A stretch of DNA of 64,000 nt from assembly GCA_017478625.1 (NCBI GenBank), contig JAFVDF010000005.1, forward strand, positions 1 to 64,000, written 5' to 3'. Of the stretch, positions 63,270 through 64,000 are shown in pieces. How positions within the stretch are numbered: the first letter of the stretch is position 1; every line of letters starts with the position of its first letter. The stretch is from Alloprevotella sp. Its GTDB lineage: Bacteria > Bacteroidota > Bacteroidia > Bacteroidales > Bacteroidaceae. The position numbers and the translations under genes are program-made. Below the pieces are notes generated by a model. It saw only the letters and a program-made list of their open reading frames with translations, did not search any database and was not told the origin of the DNA.

Positions 63270-64000
63270 ATGGAATATAAACTTCCAACCAGTTTTACAA
63301 GAATTCTCGCAAATTGTCGTGCAGAGGCTATTCGGCTGGAGCGCAACAATGTCAATATCTTGTGTCTTCTACTGGGAATGCTTAAAGACAATAATGAAGA
63401 AATAAAGCAACTGCTTACCGATATGGGGACAGACATACCCCATCTGGCGCAGGAAGCTGAGAATATAATCGTCAAAGTACCGGAAAATGTCAATGCCATT
63501 GCCTCGGCGGCAAATTTGATGATGTTTGACCATGATTGCACTCGCATTTTTCGCCTTGCCCTTATGGAAGCCAAGCGTTGCGGAGTAGAAGCCGACGGAC
63601 GCCATCTTCTAATGGCCATGCTCCATGATCGGACCAATTTGGCCCGCCCACTTTTGGAACAGCACGGGCTTACTTACGAAAAAATTGTAGATAAAACAGG
63701 CTTCCGCCCTATATCAGACGAATATGCCTCCTCTCCTACAGACGATCCGGATAGTCTGCACCACAGTCGGGGCCAACATAGGCAGCAGAAGACTAATTCT
63801 GCAGAGAACAACAACGAAACACCAATCATAGACAATTATGGGACAGACCTGACCCAACTGGCAGAAGAAGGTGTACTCGATCCGGTAGTGGGACGCGATA
63901 AGGAAATGCAACGATTGGCCCAGATCCTGTGCCGACGCCGTAAGAACAACCCGATACTCATCGGACAGGCTGGCGTGGGTAAGAGTGCGGTCGTTGAAGG
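63270..64000 (+). CDS. clpC: ATP-dependent Clp protease ATPase subunit, N-terminal part
   Basis: The first 243 codons are present; the gene runs off the right edge. Start ATG at 63270, preceded by aggagga at 63254-63260, an unusually strong Shine-Dalgarno for this group. Two Clp-N repeats (about 8-150: [40 protein letters not shown]), an extended polar linker, and the first AAA+ domain with [13 protein letters not shown] and Walker [15 protein letters not shown]. ClpC/ClpA unfolds substrates for ClpP. Confidence 0.95.
   Translation, partial: MEYKLPTSFTRILANCRAEAIRLERNNVNILCLLLGMLKDNNEEIKQLLTDMGTDIPHLAQEAENIIVKVPENVNAIASAANLMMFDHDCTRIFRLALMEAKRCGVEADGRHLLMAMLHDRTNLARPLLEQHGLTYEKIVDKTGFRPISDEYASSPTDDPDSLHHSRGQHRQQKTNSAENNNETPIIDNYGTDLTQLAEEGVLDPVVGRDKEMQRLAQILCRRRKNNPILIGQAGVGKSAVVE

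Overview
The window looks like a chromosome segment from the order Bacteroidales, probably close to Prevotellaceae. The evidence is the TAnnTTTG form of the -7 promoter boxes, an ExbB-ExbD-ExbD-TonB cluster, KDO synthesis genes (kdsA, kdsD), a short protein resembling a type IX secretion tail, a serine-type sulfatase, and recombinase and conjugation genes of Bacteroidetes type. I assigned the genus from gene content only, without any database search.

Left part (1-12,011, almost all minus strand). The start of a prolyl-tRNA synthetase runs off the left edge. Next come two lipoproteins and a stand-alone penicillin-binding transpeptidase domain. A defence cluster follows: an MBL-fold hydrolase, a 1565-residue trypsin-like protease/STAND NTPase and a SIR2 protein interrupted by an in-frame TAG (together like a type I AVAST system), then an AbiEi/AbiEii type IV toxin-antitoxin pair.

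Mobile graveyard and island (12,012-31,700). Broken pieces of a phage-like gene, an AlbA_2 gene and a TraG coupling protein lead to an intact tyrosine recombinase. Beside it are two 17-bp elements in perfect inverted orientation around about 200 bp; the only TAnnTTTG box between them points away from the next operon. This looks like a phase-variable promoter. A frameshifted NusG/UpxY-like antiterminator remnant comes next. Then, at 16,567-29,746, lies the most unusual locus here: one AT-rich, co-directional run of 17 genes. It combines a type VII-secretion-like FtsK/SpoIIIE ATPase, helical-hairpin proteins with a W-x-D signature, several GYF_2 domains, and a ubiquitin-like conjugation set (E2-like, JAB protease fused to a Cys-less E2-like domain, E1/ThiF). 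It ends in a series of small membrane proteins. A short motif (roughly F-x-I-x-E-D-G-T-I-I-R-E-D) recurs in six of these proteins and, in variant form, twice in the E2-like protein. The island ends with a decayed second tyrosine recombinase just before tRNA-Asp.

Right part (31,756-64,000). This is ordinary core genome: recR, a glycosyltransferase, a CDF metal transporter, engB, a histidine kinase, a cytidylyltransferase/Gfo-Idh fusion, a sulfatase, tRNA-Ser, a PstS-like lipoprotein, a WG-repeat protein, the TonB energising complex, ilvE, rnz, mazG, a kdsA-kdsD-cardiolipin synthase-acyltransferase operon, an ECF sigma operon, mtgA, mltG, a metallophosphoesterase and the start of clpC. Two intergenic sites carry triplets of a 15-bp palindrome spaced exactly 21 bp apart, and a terminator region of about 75 bp is duplicated downstream of two separate genes.
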